47,583 bases of DNA from JAGMXM01 sp964458325 (GTDB lineage: Bacteria > Verrucomicrobiota > Verrucomicrobiia > Limisphaerales > UBA1319), in the NCBI GenBank assembly GCA_964458325.1, contig CAYWIM010000031.1, positions 1 through 47,583 of the forward strand. Direction: 5' to 3'. Position numbers and translations under genes: made by a program. Position 1 is the first letter of the stretch, and each line of letters begins with the position of its first letter. The notes under the pieces are model-generated. The model saw nothing but the letters and a program-made list of their open reading frames with translations, was not told the origin of the DNA and made no database searches. This document shows, in pieces, positions 1 through 9,079 of this stretch.

Positions 1-182
1 AATCCGGCGCCCCGAGAAATACGCCAAAAGCCTAACCTGCCTTGCGGAATTGCTGACCGGCAACCCCTGTCCTTGACGCGCAACCCGGCAGTGGCTAAGA
101 AGACGGATCGGTTGGAGAGCCGTCTTGCGCCCGTCGCGGTGGGGCGGCCTGCGCCAGCCGGTTCTTGCTGGCGAATGGATCT
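1..182. other. Upstream leader region, no confident gene
   Basis: No complete gene is visible before the FmdB-type gene. One frame (2-76) stays open for 24 codons and ends in TGA, so the last residues of an upstream gene may lie here, but they are too short to identify. A weak promoter-like pair is present: TTGACG at 73-78, a 17-base spacer and TAAGAA at 96-101. The second element is a poor match, so this is only suggestive. Confidence 0.3.
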
Positions 183-563
183 ATGCCGACATACGAATAC
201 GAGTGTCAGAAATGCGGTCATCGGTTCGAAATCTTTCAGCCGATCACCGCTGCGCCGCTGCAATCCTGCCCGCAGGATCTTTGCAGCCGCAAGAAATGGG
301 GCAAAGGGAAGGTCAAACGCCTGGTCGGGGCCGGCGCGGGGCTGTTGTTCAAGGGCAGCGGCTTTTACATCACCGATTACCGAAGCGACAGCTATAAGTC
401 GGCCGCCAAGAAGGAATCCGAAGCCGCGCGGGCTCCCGGGCCGGCGGCGGCCGAATCCAAGTCCGGCGAGTCCAAGATCTCCTCGACCGGCTCCGCCGGA
501 ACCGCTGCCAAAGGCGCGGCAGGGGCAGCCAAATCCGCTTGTCAACCGGCTCGAGGGCACTAA
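183..563 (+). CDS. FmdB family zinc-ribbon protein
   Basis: Small (126 aa) putative regulatory protein of the FmdB/CxxC_CxxC_SSSS family. It begins MPTYEYECQKCGHRFE, the family signature, which fixes the start at 183 rather than at an in-frame ATG 18 bases upstream. Cys8, Cys11, Cys29 and Cys34 form a zinc ribbon; the second pair is spaced CPQDLC rather than the usual CPxC. Residues 37-65 are basic and glycine-rich (GAGAGLLFKGSGFY), also typical. The tail from about residue 75 is a low-complexity Ala/Ser/Lys/Gly region likely to be disordered. The family's molecular role is poorly defined. It is followed after about 50 bases by a GST-like gene on the same strand. Confidence 0.88.
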   Translation: MPTYEYECQKCGHRFEIFQPITAAPLQSCPQDLCSRKKWGKGKVKRLVGAGAGLLFKGSGFYITDYRSDSYKSAAKKESEAARAPGPAAAESKSGESKISSTGSAGTAAKGAAGAAKSACQPARGH

Positions 564-611
564 TGTTCGGATGTGAAGCCGATGCGGAACGCACCGGCGC
601 GAGTGGATGCC

Positions 612-1307
612 ATGATCGAACTGATTCAATTCCCCTGGAGCCCGTTTTGTCTGGTCATACGACGCATCCTCGAGTACTCGGGGGGGCCCTTTCGACGGGT
701 GAGCATCCCGCCGGGCGATCGCTCGCTGGTCTGGCGGCTGACTCGCCATCGCTATTACGAGGTCCCGGTTCTGCGGGAGGGCCGGACGGTCGTGTTCGAG
801 ACCGACGAGGAGTCGCAGGTCATCGCCAAATACATCGAGAGCCGGCTGGGCCTGGGTTTGTTCCCGCGCGAATGGGAAGGGGTTCAATCCCTGCTGTGGC
901 GGTATTTCGAAAGCGATATCGAGGCGGCCGCCTTCAAGCTCAACGACGCGTATTACGAGGAGTTCGTCCCGCGCGCCGAGCGTCTGGCCTATCTGCGCCA
1001 CAAGGAGCGGAAGTTCGGCCGGGGCTGCATCGCGCAATGGCGCCAGCAGAAGGATGTCCTCCTGGCGGAGCTGACGCGGCGGCTGGCGCCCTGCGAGCAG
1101 ATGCTGGCGCATCGGCCCTTCCTGCTGGCGGATCGGCCGTTGTTCGCCGACTTCGACCTGTATGGCATGCTTGCCAACTTTCTTTACTCGGGGCATTACC
1201 GATTGCCCGCCGCTCATGCGCGCCTTCAGATCTGGTATGCGCTGATGGCGTCCATCCGGCATCCCGGCGCCGCGGCGAGCCGCCGCCGGAGATCGGGCCG
1301 CGTCTGA
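612..1307 (+). CDS. Glutathione S-transferase-like protein
   Basis: A 231-residue protein with a GST layout. The N-terminal thioredoxin-like part begins MIELIQFPWSPFCLVIRRIL, where SPFC sits where GSTs place the glutathione-activating residue. It is followed by a VPVL turn (cis-proline position), an E-T-D segment that normally contacts glutathione, and an all-helical C-terminal half containing ADFDLYGML, the helix-capping region of GST C-domains. The ATG at 612 is chosen because the thioredoxin fold starts at once; upstream in-frame starts (GTG 573, ATG 582) would add only unstructured residues. The last residues are Arg-rich. Substrate is unknown. It probably shares transcription with the FmdB-like gene before it. 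Confidence 0.72.
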   Translation: MIELIQFPWSPFCLVIRRILEYSGGPFRRVSIPPGDRSLVWRLTRHRYYEVPVLREGRTVVFETDEESQVIAKYIESRLGLGLFPREWEGVQSLLWRYFESDIEAAAFKLNDAYYEEFVPRAERLAYLRHKERKFGRGCIAQWRQQKDVLLAELTRRLAPCEQMLAHRPFLLADRPLFADFDLYGMLANFLYSGHYRLPAAHARLQIWYALMASIRHPGAAASRRRRSGRV

Positions 1308-1370
1308 AACAATCGATCGCGATCCCTGCCGTATGGGCGCCGATGACGGGTGGTTTGCTGCATCGCAGCC

Positions 1371-2687
1371 ATGAGCGCAAAGAATTACATCCTGGACACC
1401 AACGTCCTGCTGCATGATCCCAATTCGCTCCTGAGTTTCCAGGAGCACAACGTGCTGATTCCGATCGAGGTGATCGAGGAGGTCGACCGATTCAAGCGCC
1501 AGGGGACCGATCTGGGCCAGAATGCGCGGAGCGTGTCTCGCACCCTGGACGGCCTGCGGCACCAAGGGCGCTTGAGCGAGGGGGTGGCGCTGCCCCAGCA
1601 AGGCCGGCTGCGCGTCGTCTGCCGCCAGGCCCCCAACGGCAACGGCCCGCTCTCCGATGCCCATCAGACGGTCGACAGCCGGATTATCGCCCTGGCTCTC
1701 GGCATTCAGAAGGACGATCCGTCGATCCCCACCATCCTGGTGACCAAGGACATCAACCTGCGGATCAAGGCGGATGCGGTGGGGTTGCCTGCCGAGGATT
1801 ACGAGACCGACCGCGTCCTGCTCCAGGATTTGTATACGGGGATGTTCGAGCGGAGCCTGAGCGCCGAGGAGATCGCCCAATTCCGTCAGGATGGCTTCTG
1901 GCTCCTGCCGGAGGACGGCGTGCACTATCCGAACGCCTATTGCACGATCACCGAGGCGGGCCATCCCAAGCGCACCCTACTATCGAAAATCGACGCCACC
2001 GGGACGCGGCTGACGCCGATCCTCGAGTGCCGGGAGGGGATCTGGGGGATCAAGCCGCGGAATCGGGAGCAGCATTTCGCGTTCGACGCCCTGCTGGATG
2101 AGAAGGTACGGCTGGTCACCTTGATGGGCAAGGCCGGCACGGGCAAGACCCTGCTGGCGCTGGCCGCCGCCTTGAAACGAACCGTCCAGGACCGCGAGTA
2201 TCGCCGCGTGGTGGTCGCGCGGCCCACGGTCTCGATGGGCCGCGAAATCGGTTTCCTGCCCGGCACGCTCGAGGAAAAGCTCCAGCCATGGATGCAGCCC
2301 ATCCACGACGCCCTCGAGCTGCTCGGCGACCTGAACATGGGCCATGAGCACCGGCGGACCGGCGAGCTGATGCGCGCCGGGAGCATCGTGGTCGAAGCGC
2401 TCAGCTACATCCGCGGACGCAGCATCGCCAACCAGTTCATCATCATCGACGAGGCCCAGAACCTGACCCCCCTCGAAGTCAAGACCATCATCACCCGCGT
2501 CGGCCACGGCTCGAAGATTGTGTTTACGGGGGATCCTTACCAGATCGACAATCCCTACGTCGATTCGAGCTCGAATGGATTCAACTACCTGGTCAACCGC
2601 TTCCGCGCCGAGCCGCTGGCGGCCCACATCGAGCTCCAGAAAGGCGAGCGCTCCGAGCTGGCCGAGCTGGCGGCGAACCTGCTGTAG
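1371..2687 (+). CDS. PIN-domain PhoH family ATPase
   Basis: A 438-residue protein with two domains. The N-terminal PIN nuclease-like domain (about 1-150) shows YILDTNVLLHDP and VTKDINLRIKADA, giving the acidic metal-binding residues of PIN RNases. The C-terminal PhoH P-loop domain (about 230-438) shows Walker A GKAGTGKTLLAL and Walker B FIIIDEAQNLTP, then TGDPYQIDNPY. This is the PIN-PhoH (YlaK-like) architecture, proposed to couple ATP-driven RNA unwinding to ribonucleolysis. The start is the ATG at 1371 because MSAKNYILDTN is the normal N-terminus. The stop codon directly abuts the stop codon of the convergent gene, leaving no room for a terminator between them. Confidence 0.93.
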   Translation: MSAKNYILDTNVLLHDPNSLLSFQEHNVLIPIEVIEEVDRFKRQGTDLGQNARSVSRTLDGLRHQGRLSEGVALPQQGRLRVVCRQAPNGNGPLSDAHQTVDSRIIALALGIQKDDPSIPTILVTKDINLRIKADAVGLPAEDYETDRVLLQDLYTGMFERSLSAEEIAQFRQDGFWLLPEDGVHYPNAYCTITEAGHPKRTLLSKIDATGTRLTPILECREGIWGIKPRNREQHFAFDALLDEKVRLVTLMGKAGTGKTLLALAAALKRTVQDREYRRVVVARPTVSMGREIGFLPGTLEEKLQPWMQPIHDALELLGDLNMGHEHRRTGELMRAGSIVVEALSYIRGRSIANQFIIIDEAQNLTPLEVKTIITRVGHGSKIVFTGDPYQIDNPYVDSSSNGFNYLVNRFRAEPLAAHIELQKGERSELAELAANLL

Positions 2688-4157
2688 TCAGGGCTTCGCC
2701 AGGAACCGGTCCTGATCGATGCGGTAGCGCTCGAGGACGCGGCGGGTGGCTGCCGGGGCGGCGTCGGCATCGAGGATCATTCTCTGGAGCGCCTCGCCGG
2801 GGCAGAACTCGATCCGATGGAAGCCGTTCACCGGATGATCGAAGGCATCGACCAGGTCGGCCAGGCGCGTGATGAGCCGGCCGTTGACGCGATCGACGGT
2901 CAGGAACCGATAGTCCTGGTAGCCGAGGTTGTACGGGTCGGGGAGGATGATCGACAGCACCACCAGGCTGGGCCGCTCCGGCGTCGGCTTCTGGTAGCCA
3001 TAATAGACCATGCGGAAGGGCGCCTTGCGGCGCCAGTTCGATCCCCAAGAGTGCAAATAGGGTTCGCTCAGGGGCACGAACACCAGGCCGCCCACCAGGA
3101 GGTACTCCGGCGGCTGGTCGAAGATCTGCTCCGGCAACAGCTCGATCCGGTAATCCGCGCGGGGGAGGCGATACTGGATCTCCCGCTCCTGGCCATCCCG
3201 CAGCACGGTCAGGTCCAGCGTGTCGCCGGCCCAGCGGCCCCGGCATGCCAGGTTCTCGAGAGACAGGCTCCCATAGTCGGGATCGCTGTAATCCCCTTCG
3301 GTGTCGATGTCGAAGCCGTCGATCCGGAGGATGACGTCGCGCGGCCGCAATGGGCGCTCGATGCCGGTGGATCCGATGGAATCGATCACGACAACCCCGC
3401 GAGGCGGCCCCTCCAGCCGCAGATGCTTGAGGATCTGGGGATTTTCGGGCTTGGTCCAGACGAAATCGAAGAAGCCCAGGCCCGGGAACCGGCCCTGGGC
3501 GCGCGCCTCGAGGATCGGCCGCACGAACGGAGCGGGCAGCACCGAGATATGGTTCCCATTTTGGGAGACCGTCAGGCCCAGCAGGCGATCCTCGCGGACG
3601 ACCGCCTCCGCCCAGCCCGCCCCCGTGATCTCCGAGTTCACATCGAGATGCAGATGCTCGATGAGCCCCAGCTTGCTCTTCCGGACAACCAGGCGATCGA
3701 TCTCCCCCGGCCGGGATTCGATCCGTCCGTTGCGCCAGCGGACAATCTGGACGGCGCCTTCGGAAGGGATGCGTTCGGACCAGACGATGGGCTCGAGCCC
3801 GTCCCAGAAGTCGGGATCGGCCACGCTCACCAGGGCGAGATTGGCGTAATAGTCGATCCACTCGAGCCGCCCGGCGTGCCAGGCGCCGCGCCCGCCTCGC
3901 TGCAGGCGGAGCACCGTGTGGTCGTTGAGGAACTCGGCGGTGGTGAGCGCCTGCCGCCCCGGGGCGACCACGGCGGTCTTCTGGAACATCTCGGTCCGCT
4001 GGTTCCAGGGCTGGAGGTAATCGTATTGTTTGCGGGTGACCTCGATGGTGATCATCGATGGAGACCACCGGTCGGCGGCCGTCGCCCCCATCGCGCCCCC
4101 CGCCGCTCCCACCGCGCCGGCCAGTGCCAAACCGCCGATCAGTTGCGTCCAATTCAT
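2688..4157 (-). CDS. HtrA/Deg-like protein with inactivated protease site
   Basis: A 489-residue exported or membrane-anchored protein (hydrophobic N-terminus, MNWTQLIGGLALAGAVGA). It aligns over its length with the upstream Deg-like protease, but the triad is lost: the LSNAHVV histidine is Glu75 (LTTAEFL), the HDCDLAL aspartate is Asn106 (YYANLAL), and the GNSGGP serine aligns with Trp182 (ITGAGWAEA). The PDZ-like region is kept (RPRDVILRIDGF). The start at 4157 overlaps the stop of the upstream gene by four bases (ATGA), so translation is probably coupled. It may be a non-catalytic partner or substrate-binding subunit of the active protease; this is inference. Confidence 0.82.
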   Translation of the reverse strand: MNWTQLIGGLALAGAVGAAGGAMGATAADRWSPSMITIEVTRKQYDYLQPWNQRTEMFQKTAVVAPGRQALTTAEFLNDHTVLRLQRGGRGAWHAGRLEWIDYYANLALVSVADPDFWDGLEPIVWSERIPSEGAVQIVRWRNGRIESRPGEIDRLVVRKSKLGLIEHLHLDVNSEITGAGWAEAVVREDRLLGLTVSQNGNHISVLPAPFVRPILEARAQGRFPGLGFFDFVWTKPENPQILKHLRLEGPPRGVVVIDSIGSTGIERPLRPRDVILRIDGFDIDTEGDYSDPDYGSLSLENLACRGRWAGDTLDLTVLRDGQEREIQYRLPRADYRIELLPEQIFDQPPEYLLVGGLVFVPLSEPYLHSWGSNWRRKAPFRMVYYGYQKPTPERPSLVVLSIILPDPYNLGYQDYRFLTVDRVNGRLITRLADLVDAFDHPVNGFHRIEFCPGEALQRMILDADAAPAATRRVLERYRIDQDRFLAKP

Positions 4158-5602
4158 AAGCGTCGATCCTGCGAAATGCTGTAGGTCCGGAGGATTTCCG
4201 CCTGGGCCCTCCGCGCCTCCGCCCGGTCCAGGCACTCGAATAGATTGCCCGTGATGAAATCGATGACGTCCGACTCCTCGCGGTTCTCGTCAAACGCGCG
4301 CACGGCATCCGCCATGGATTCGATCCGGACGCCGTTGATTCGGTCGACGAGGGCGCGCGCGCGCACGCTGAGATTGGCATTGACCGGATGGGCCAGCGTG
4401 GTTGCGAGAACGACCGGCTCCGGCCGCCACTGGTCCGGCTTCTCCTGCCGGCGATAGCGCAGCTCGTAAATCAGCTCGGCGCTGGCCTCGTCCGCCCAGT
4501 TCGGGCCGAAGGTCTCGAGGTAGTCGCGGCTGAGCGGGGTGAACACCAGCCCGCCGTGGATTAAATACTTGGGCGGGACAAACTGGTTTCCCTCGTTGCG
4601 GTCATCGAGGAAGTTGTGCAGCGGCAGCGACAGCTTCACCTCCCGGCCCTGGCGCCAGATGGTCACCGGGATGCTCTCGCCGTGCTGCGCCTCGCTGAAA
4701 ACCACCGCGGCCGAAAGCCGGTTGCCTTGATACAAAATGGCGCTGTCGCTCCCGACCCAGTAGCTGCCCGCCTGGAGCAGCACGTCGTCCTCATGCAGCA
4801 CCGGCTCCGTCGATCGGCTTGGCCGGATGAAGTCGATCCGGGCGCCCAGGTCGTTGTCCGGCAGCTCGAGATACCGGCGATAGGCCGGATTTTGCAATGG
4901 CACCGCCCGGATGCCCGCCAGCGGAAATCCATCGTAGAGCCCGTCTTCGAGGTCCTTCAACACATGGCGCGCCAGCATGGGCGGAATGAAAAACCCGGTG
5001 TTCTCGAGGCCCGGGATCCCCATGAAGGCCACTCCCACAACCTTGTCATCCTGGATCACCGGCCCGCCGCTGTTGCCGGGATTGATGGCCGCATCCGTCT
5101 GCACCGCCAGAAAGGCCCGGTTGCCAATGTGGACATACGGCTGGAGCTCGATCCGCGACACCACCCCGCGGGTGTAGGAGATCTGTTCGCCTCCCGCCGG
5201 ATATCCGTAGGTGACCACGGTCGACCGCACCTTCGGCAGATCGCCGAACTCGAGCGGCTCGAGCCCCTCGAAAAACGCCGGATCCGCCACCTCGAGCAAG
5301 GCCAGATCGCAATCGTGCGCGACGCAAACCGCGCGGGCCATGTAAGGACGAGGATCCTGATACCTCCGCACCATCAGCTGCCGGGCCCAGGCAACCACGT
5401 GCGCGTTGGATAGGATCCGACGGCCTGCGATGACAAAGCCCGACCCCGATGACCGCTCGACCGGGTGCCACCGCCACGGCGCATCCCAGACCGGCGCCTG
5501 GGTGAAAGCCGATATCTGGACCACCGATTTCTCGGGATCGGCGCCGGGCGCACCGATCGCCAGAACCGCCGCCAGACCGAGCAGTAACGTGCGCTTAGAC
5601 AC
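4154..5602 (-). CDS. Trypsin-like serine protease with PDZ-like region (HtrA/Deg type)
   Basis: A 482-residue secreted or periplasmic protease. A signal peptide is evident (MSKRTLLLGLAAVLAIGAPGA). The triad is complete: His68 in LSNAHVV, Asp99 in HDCDLALLEV, Ser178 in INPGNSGGP. The C-terminal half carries PDZ-like segments (LHEDDVLLQAG and RALVDRINGVRI) and a middle block GGLVFTPLSRDYLE shared with the downstream paralogue. Overall it resembles the Deg2/Deg9-like branch more than classic DegP. The start is a GTG at 5602 with no clear Shine-Dalgarno site; it was chosen for the signal peptide. It forms a two-gene operon with the inactivated paralogue. Confidence 0.87.
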   Translation of the reverse strand: MSKRTLLLGLAAVLAIGAPGADPEKSVVQISAFTQAPVWDAPWRWHPVERSSGSGFVIAGRRILSNAHVVAWARQLMVRRYQDPRPYMARAVCVAHDCDLALLEVADPAFFEGLEPLEFGDLPKVRSTVVTYGYPAGGEQISYTRGVVSRIELQPYVHIGNRAFLAVQTDAAINPGNSGGPVIQDDKVVGVAFMGIPGLENTGFFIPPMLARHVLKDLEDGLYDGFPLAGIRAVPLQNPAYRRYLELPDNDLGARIDFIRPSRSTEPVLHEDDVLLQAGSYWVGSDSAILYQGNRLSAAVVFSEAQHGESIPVTIWRQGREVKLSLPLHNFLDDRNEGNQFVPPKYLIHGGLVFTPLSRDYLETFGPNWADEASAELIYELRYRRQEKPDQWRPEPVVLATTLAHPVNANLSVRARALVDRINGVRIESMADAVRAFDENREESDVIDFITGNLFECLDRAEARRAQAEILRTYSISQDRRL

Positions 5603-5682
5603 GGCTGGATTCTGGACGCCCCTGCCATCCCGGTCAAGCCGCGCCGCGGGCTGGGGATCCGCTCGCCGCGCGGTGCCCAGCG

Positions 5683-7092
5683 CTATCGGGACGCGACGGA
5701 TTGCCCGGCGCCCCGCAGGCCAGCCGCCATCGCCGCCACGCGGCTCACCAGGAGATCTTCGATGCTCCCCCGGAACGGGCCGTAGAATCCGTAGTAGATG
5801 AGCGAGGACTCGGTTTCATACCCGCCCTCTTTCAGGAGGCGCGCCGACGGAATGTAACAGGGCGTCTCGTAAGCGTAGCCGACGGTCCATGGATGATCCG
5901 CAGCCAGCAACCGCTTGAGCCGGCGCGAGTAGTCCACGACGACTTCCCCGGCCACGAGAACGAACGTGAGATCGTCGCCAATCCGCACCACGGAGACCGG
6001 CAGCTTGACGGAGCGCGGGAGCGGCTGGCCGGCGTCCATGCGTTTCAGATACGACTCGGCGCGGAGTCTGACGTGGACGTTCTTGTCCTGCGCGTCCTTC
6101 TCGAGCTGCTCCCGGCCGGGCGGATCGACCAACGGCAGCTCGATCTCCTCGAAGGCCGACCTGAAGCCTCCCTGTAACGGGCGCATGGGGCGATCGAGCA
6201 CGCCGATGACCGCCCCGGCGAGCTCGAGCCCGTGGCGCCGTGCATCCATCAGCGGGCCGCGCGGGTAGGGATCGGCATCCGCGCCCATGCCGGTCAGAAA
6301 CATCGCCGTGGCGCCGGGCTGAACGGCCTCGATGTGCTGGCGCGCATAGGCCATGTACTCGCCCGACACCACGTACCAATCGTCTCCGCCCCGGACGGTG
6401 GTGCCATGGCAGGCGTAGCCGAACAGAACGGCGCGCACCGCGCCGTTGGTCCCGCGCACCCGCAGCACGGGCACATCCCAGTCGGCCGGGCCGTCCGGAT
6501 TGTTGCCGAAGACAACCGTGTCGCCCTGATACACCCGGCGGTTCATGGCGAACGTGGCGCGCCCCACGCCATGCTCGAGCAGGGACGGCTGGAGGTCGCC
6601 AAGGGCCGCTCCCACGACGTCCACCAGGGCCGACTTCAGCAGGCGCGTGTATCGCGCGATCCTCTCGCGATCGGCTGGCGTGGGCTGGCTCATCTCCGCC
6701 AGCGTGTCCTCGACGACCGGGGCCGAGTGCGTGTGGCTCGTGACAACCGCCACCGCCCCCCGGCTGAGCTGGAACTTGCCCGCGTACTCCTCGAGCACCG
6801 GCGCCATGAAAGCGCCGCTGACCTCGCAGTTATCGAGCGACACGAAGACGAATCGCTCGCCGCTGGGATTCCGCAGCGCCATCGCCTGGACCCACAGCCG
6901 GTGATCGATCTGATCCGCCGGACGGTTTCGGCCCGCGTAGCCCGCCAGCCGGATCGGCGTCTCGGGCGTGATGTCGCGTGCGGCGAGGCCGACCTCGATG
7001 GCCGGGACCTCGCCGGCCCCGCCTCGAGCCGGGATCGCCCCCAGCGCCGCCAGCAACAGCCCGCACCCCAATGGCATCCAAATCGAGCGCAT
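5683..7092 (-). CDS. Neutral/alkaline non-lysosomal ceramidase-like protein
   Basis: A 469-residue secreted protein (signal peptide MRSIWMPLGCGLLLAALGAIPARG) of the neutral ceramidase N-terminal-domain family (PF04734-like). It shows GLAARDITPETPIRLAGYAGR at the mature N-terminus, TSHTHSAP (zinc-binding His pair) and GYACHGTT (catalytic-loop His). True ceramidases are usually longer and have a C-terminal domain. Planctomycetes and Verrucomicrobia hold many short homologues of unproven substrate, so activity on ceramide is not assured. The ATG at 7092 is preferred to a TTG at 7104. It is transcribed divergently from nadA. Confidence 0.85.
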   Translation of the reverse strand: MRSIWMPLGCGLLLAALGAIPARGGAGEVPAIEVGLAARDITPETPIRLAGYAGRNRPADQIDHRLWVQAMALRNPSGERFVFVSLDNCEVSGAFMAPVLEEYAGKFQLSRGAVAVVTSHTHSAPVVEDTLAEMSQPTPADRERIARYTRLLKSALVDVVGAALGDLQPSLLEHGVGRATFAMNRRVYQGDTVVFGNNPDGPADWDVPVLRVRGTNGAVRAVLFGYACHGTTVRGGDDWYVVSGEYMAYARQHIEAVQPGATAMFLTGMGADADPYPRGPLMDARRHGLELAGAVIGVLDRPMRPLQGGFRSAFEEIELPLVDPPGREQLEKDAQDKNVHVRLRAESYLKRMDAGQPLPRSVKLPVSVVRIGDDLTFVLVAGEVVVDYSRRLKRLLAADHPWTVGYAYETPCYIPSARLLKEGGYETESSLIYYGFYGPFRGSIEDLLVSRVAAMAAGLRGAGQSVASR

Positions 7093-7322
7093 ATTCGTTT
7101 CCAATGGATTCGGTTTCAGTTGACTCTGTCCAGTCTACCCTCGATCCTGCCCCCCCCGCAATTCGTTTTCCCGTGCTCGAGCGCGATCGTCGGCGCCGGT
7201 TCGGCGACTGTCCATCGGCGCGCTGCAGGCGCCCATGCCTGCGAATCCCGGCGACACCGGTCCCCCCCGGGCTCCCGCGAAATTTTTTCCCCAAAAACGC
7301 AAATTCGAGCCATAGTAATCCC
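7093..7322. promoter_or_regulatory. Divergent intergenic region between ceramidase-like gene and nadA
   Basis: These 230 bases separate two divergently transcribed genes and must hold promoters for both. A short A/T-rich stretch at about 7280-7320 (a run of T, then C, then A) stands out from the GC-rich surroundings and is the likeliest core promoter area for nadA. No clear Shine-Dalgarno site precedes the nadA ATG. I could not define -35/-10 boxes with confidence. Confidence 0.4.
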
Positions 7323-8381
7323 ATGATCGAACCGACGTGCATTCCGACACTCGAGAGGATCGAGAGCCGCCTGCGCAGCCAGCCGGATCAGCATCTGGAA
7401 TTTCTGGCTCACCGGGAGCTGATCGAGCACATATTGGATCTGGCGGCGCGCAAGCGCGTCCTGATTCTCGGCCACAACTACATGGCGCCGCTGGTCTACA
7501 GCCTGTCGGGCGAGCGGGAGCGGGGCGATTCGCTGGCGCTGAGCCGGCGCGCCGCCCAATCGGACGCGCCCATCATCCTTTTCGACGGCGTCGTCTTCAT
7601 GGCGGAGACCGCCAAGATTCTGAATCCGGAAAAAAAGGTGCTGATCGCCGATCCGACCGCCGGGTGCAGCCTGACCGAGCCATTTACCGCCGAGGACATT
7701 CTCGAGTATCGCGGCCTGTATCCGGGCTCGCCCGTGGTCACCTACATCAACAGCTCGGCCGAGATCAAGGCCGAGTCGGATTACATCTGCACGTCGGCGA
7801 ACGCGGCGCGGGTGATTCGACATGCGGCCGCGGAGCATCGGACGCGGCGGGTGATCTTCTTCCCGGACTCGCTCATGGGGGCCAACCTCCAGCAGGAGCT
7901 GGCCCGCTCGGGTTCGGACCTCGAGCTCGAGTATCCCGGGCGCCGCGACCGCCGGTTTGGGCGGTGCGAGGTGCACGAGCAGTTCACGGCCCGGCATCTG
8001 CGCGAGATCCGCCTCCAGCACCGGCTCCCCCGCGGCGGGCCGGACAGCGCGGTCATGGTCCACTGGGAATGCCCGCCCGAGGTCCTCGCCGAGGCCGATT
8101 TCCACGGCAGCACGTCCGACATGGCGCGCGCTGTGCGCGAGCATCCGCAGTGGAAACGGATCTACCTGGCCACCGAATGCGAGATGGCCGCCAACCTGGC
8201 CTCCGAATTCCCGGAGGTCGAGTTCATCCGCTCCTGCTCCTTCTTCTGCCGCCACATGCGCAAGATCACCCTCGAGAAGATCGCCGCCAGCCTCGAGCAG
8301 GAGGTGTTCGAGGTGACGGTCCCGGAGCCTGTCCGGCATCGGGCCCGGCTCGCGATCGATCGCATGCTGGCCGTTCCCTGA
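7323..8381 (+). CDS. nadA: Quinolinate synthase A
   Basis: A 352-residue 4Fe-4S enzyme that condenses iminoaspartate with dihydroxyacetone phosphate to quinolinate in NAD synthesis. Visible family motifs: LGHNYMAPLVY near residue 50, VFMAETAKILNPEKKVL at 91-107, AGCSLT with Cys115, FGRCEVHEQF with Cys215, and a C-terminal CSFFCRHM whose Cys309 fits the third cluster ligand. The start at 7323 gives a normal N-terminus; a much longer reading frame upstream has no family similarity. Some usual motifs are altered (ATECEM where ATEVGM is common; HWEC where HPEC is common). No nadB or nadC is adjacent. Confidence 0.93.
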   Translation: MIEPTCIPTLERIESRLRSQPDQHLEFLAHRELIEHILDLAARKRVLILGHNYMAPLVYSLSGERERGDSLALSRRAAQSDAPIILFDGVVFMAETAKILNPEKKVLIADPTAGCSLTEPFTAEDILEYRGLYPGSPVVTYINSSAEIKAESDYICTSANAARVIRHAAAEHRTRRVIFFPDSLMGANLQQELARSGSDLELEYPGRRDRRFGRCEVHEQFTARHLREIRLQHRLPRGGPDSAVMVHWECPPEVLAEADFHGSTSDMARAVREHPQWKRIYLATECEMAANLASEFPEVEFIRSCSFFCRHMRKITLEKIAASLEQEVFEVTVPEPVRHRARLAIDRMLAVP

Positions 8382-8429
8382 GCGATGGAATGCTTGTCAT
8401 CGAAGGTCGCCGGCGTATGATTCCACCCC

Positions 8430-9050
8430 GTGAAGGCGAAATCCAACCTGGCGCTGCCGGTCCTGCTGATGGCGGTGTTCGCTCTGTCCCGCTGGCCCGG
8501 CCTGATGCCGGAGAATTTCAGCGCCGCCTACGCGCTGGCGTTTTGCGCCGGGGTTTATTTCCCGATCCGCCTGGCATGGTGGCTCCCGCTGCTGACCCTT
8601 GCGCTGACGGATGCAGCGATCAACGGGTTTTACGGCGAGGCGGCGGGGGGCTCTCTTGGGGCGATGATCTGGTGGCTGGCGCCCAACTACGCCGCCTATG
8701 CGCTTCTGATCGGTCTGGGGCGCCAGTTCAACGGTCGCGCGTCCTGGCTGAGCCTGCTCGGCGGCGGCCTCATGGGGGCGATCCTCTTCTATCTGATCAC
8801 CAACACCGGCGCCTGGCTCCAGAATCCCGAGTATCCCAAGTCGTTGGCGGGCTGGATCCAGGCGCTCACCGTGGGCACGCCGGGCTGGCCGCACACGTGG
8901 GAGTTTTTCCGTAACACGCTCCTGAGCGGCGGCCTTTTTACGGGCCTCTTCGCCGGCGCCATGAAGGCCAGCGAAGCGCTCGATACCGCCGAAGACGAGG
9001 AGCCCGCCGCCGAGCCCGAAGAAGCCGAGCCCGACCAGTCCAAAGCCTGA
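8430..9050 (+). CDS. DUF6580-like integral membrane protein
   Basis: A 206-residue membrane protein with about five hydrophobic helices (near 8-25, 33-58, 66-88, 105-128 and 152-172) and a very acidic, Pro/Ala/Glu-rich cytoplasmic tail (EDEEPAAEPEEAEPDQ). The pattern PENFSAAYALAFCAGVYFP followed by WWLPLLTLALTDAAINGFYG matches the DUF6580 family, whose members look like ECF-transporter substrate-binding (S) components; a vitamin or cofactor transport role is only a guess. Translation appears to start at a GTG (8430), because no ATG precedes the first helix. It lies 48 bases after nadA and may be co-transcribed with it. Confidence 0.72.
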   Translation: MKAKSNLALPVLLMAVFALSRWPGLMPENFSAAYALAFCAGVYFPIRLAWWLPLLTLALTDAAINGFYGEAAGGSLGAMIWWLAPNYAAYALLIGLGRQFNGRASWLSLLGGGLMGAILFYLITNTGAWLQNPEYPKSLAGWIQALTVGTPGWPHTWEFFRNTLLSGGLFTGLFAGAMKASEALDTAEDEEPAAEPEEAEPDQSKA

Positions 9051-9079
9051 TTCCGTCCAGGGAGCCCGCTCTGAACGCT

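Noticed and set aside
2..76. Possible C-terminal end of an upstream gene (24 codons, TGA at 74-76)
   Set aside because: Too short to support; no family could be recognised.
2593..4380. Long alternative frames overlapping the protease pair on both strands
   Set aside because: Their translations are Arg/Pro/Gly-rich with no domain, whereas the chosen frames show clear Deg-like similarity.
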